From Succinivibrionaceae bacterium (lineage in GTDB: Bacteria > Pseudomonadota > Gammaproteobacteria > Enterobacterales > Succinivibrionaceae): a DNA stretch of 5,452 nucleotides. Numbering within the stretch: the first letter of the stretch is position 1; the number at the start of each line of letters is the position of its first letter. Below, in pieces: positions 5,428 through 5,452 of this stretch. The stretch covers positions 1-5,452 of the forward strand of contig DMTG01000143.1 in the NCBI GenBank assembly GCA_003477345.1, written 5' to 3'. Position numbers and translations under genes: made by a program. A model generated the notes under the pieces. It was given only the letters and a program-made list of their open reading frames with translations, was not told where the DNA came from and did no database searches.

Positions 5428-5452
5428 TATTCGCTAAATTCGTTAACTAATT
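5424..5452. other. Probable insertion or rearrangement junction interrupting cas3
   Basis: The cas3 reading frame matches the family up to GTA (Val602) and then meets TAA, followed by sequence with no cas3 character in any frame. The AT content rises sharply at this point. The 28 remaining bases may be the end of a mobile element, but no transposase or second end is visible, and I do not recognise the sequence. A deletion fusing cas3 to unrelated DNA would look the same. Confidence 0.45.
5429..5446. repeat. 9-bp tandem direct repeat at the cas3 break
   Basis: ATTCGCTAA (5429-5437) is followed directly by ATTCGTTAA (5438-5446), differing at one base. It begins two bases after the premature stop codon. 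Such short repeats occur at the ends of some mobile elements as transposase-binding sites, but the sample is too short to tell. Confidence 0.4.

Overview
This window looks like an AT-rich bacterial accessory region, with the beginning of a type I-F CRISPR-Cas locus at its right end. The Cas2-Cas3 fusion is a type I-F hallmark and points to a proteobacterium, most likely a gammaproteobacterium. A gut lineage such as Succinivibrionaceae would fit, but that is inference. The cas3 gene is visibly richer in G and C than the genes to its left, so the window reads as a mosaic of different origins.

Layout. Bases 1-169 hold nothing I can support. A small acidic protein of unknown function is encoded on the minus strand (170-469). 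A gene-free stretch follows (470-766), with loosely repeated G-rich motifs and a promoter candidate. Next is a 199-residue plus-strand protein (767-1366). It resembles the DUF6431-type, transposase-associated family but lacks the expected zinc-binding cysteines. A short ORF (1416-1610) lies behind it in a +1-shifted frame and may be its detached tail. A clear rho-independent terminator (1646-1689) closes this block.

Right after the terminator comes a start-less, frameshifted gene remnant (about 1682-2165). Its two halves join in frame if one copy of a duplicated CTTA is removed. An intact 248-residue HNH endonuclease follows (2277-3023), with its own ribosome binding site and a plausible promoter. 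It is probably a defence or restriction-type nuclease. A 73-residue ORF of unknown function follows (3165-3386), then a 232-base intergenic region with a perfect 8-bp inverted repeat.

The last gene (3619-5427) is the N-terminal half of a type I-F Cas2-Cas3 fusion: Cas2-like domain, HD nuclease domain and the first part of the helicase with Walker A. The frame stops abruptly at the point where the family normally continues into the DExD/H-type Walker B motif. The last 28 bases look unrelated to cas3 and carry a 9-bp tandem repeat, which suggests an insertion or rearrangement junction. The usual upstream neighbour, cas1, is absent. The window therefore shows a small island of defence and mobile-element genes in partial decay. 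No intact new system can be shown from this sequence alone.
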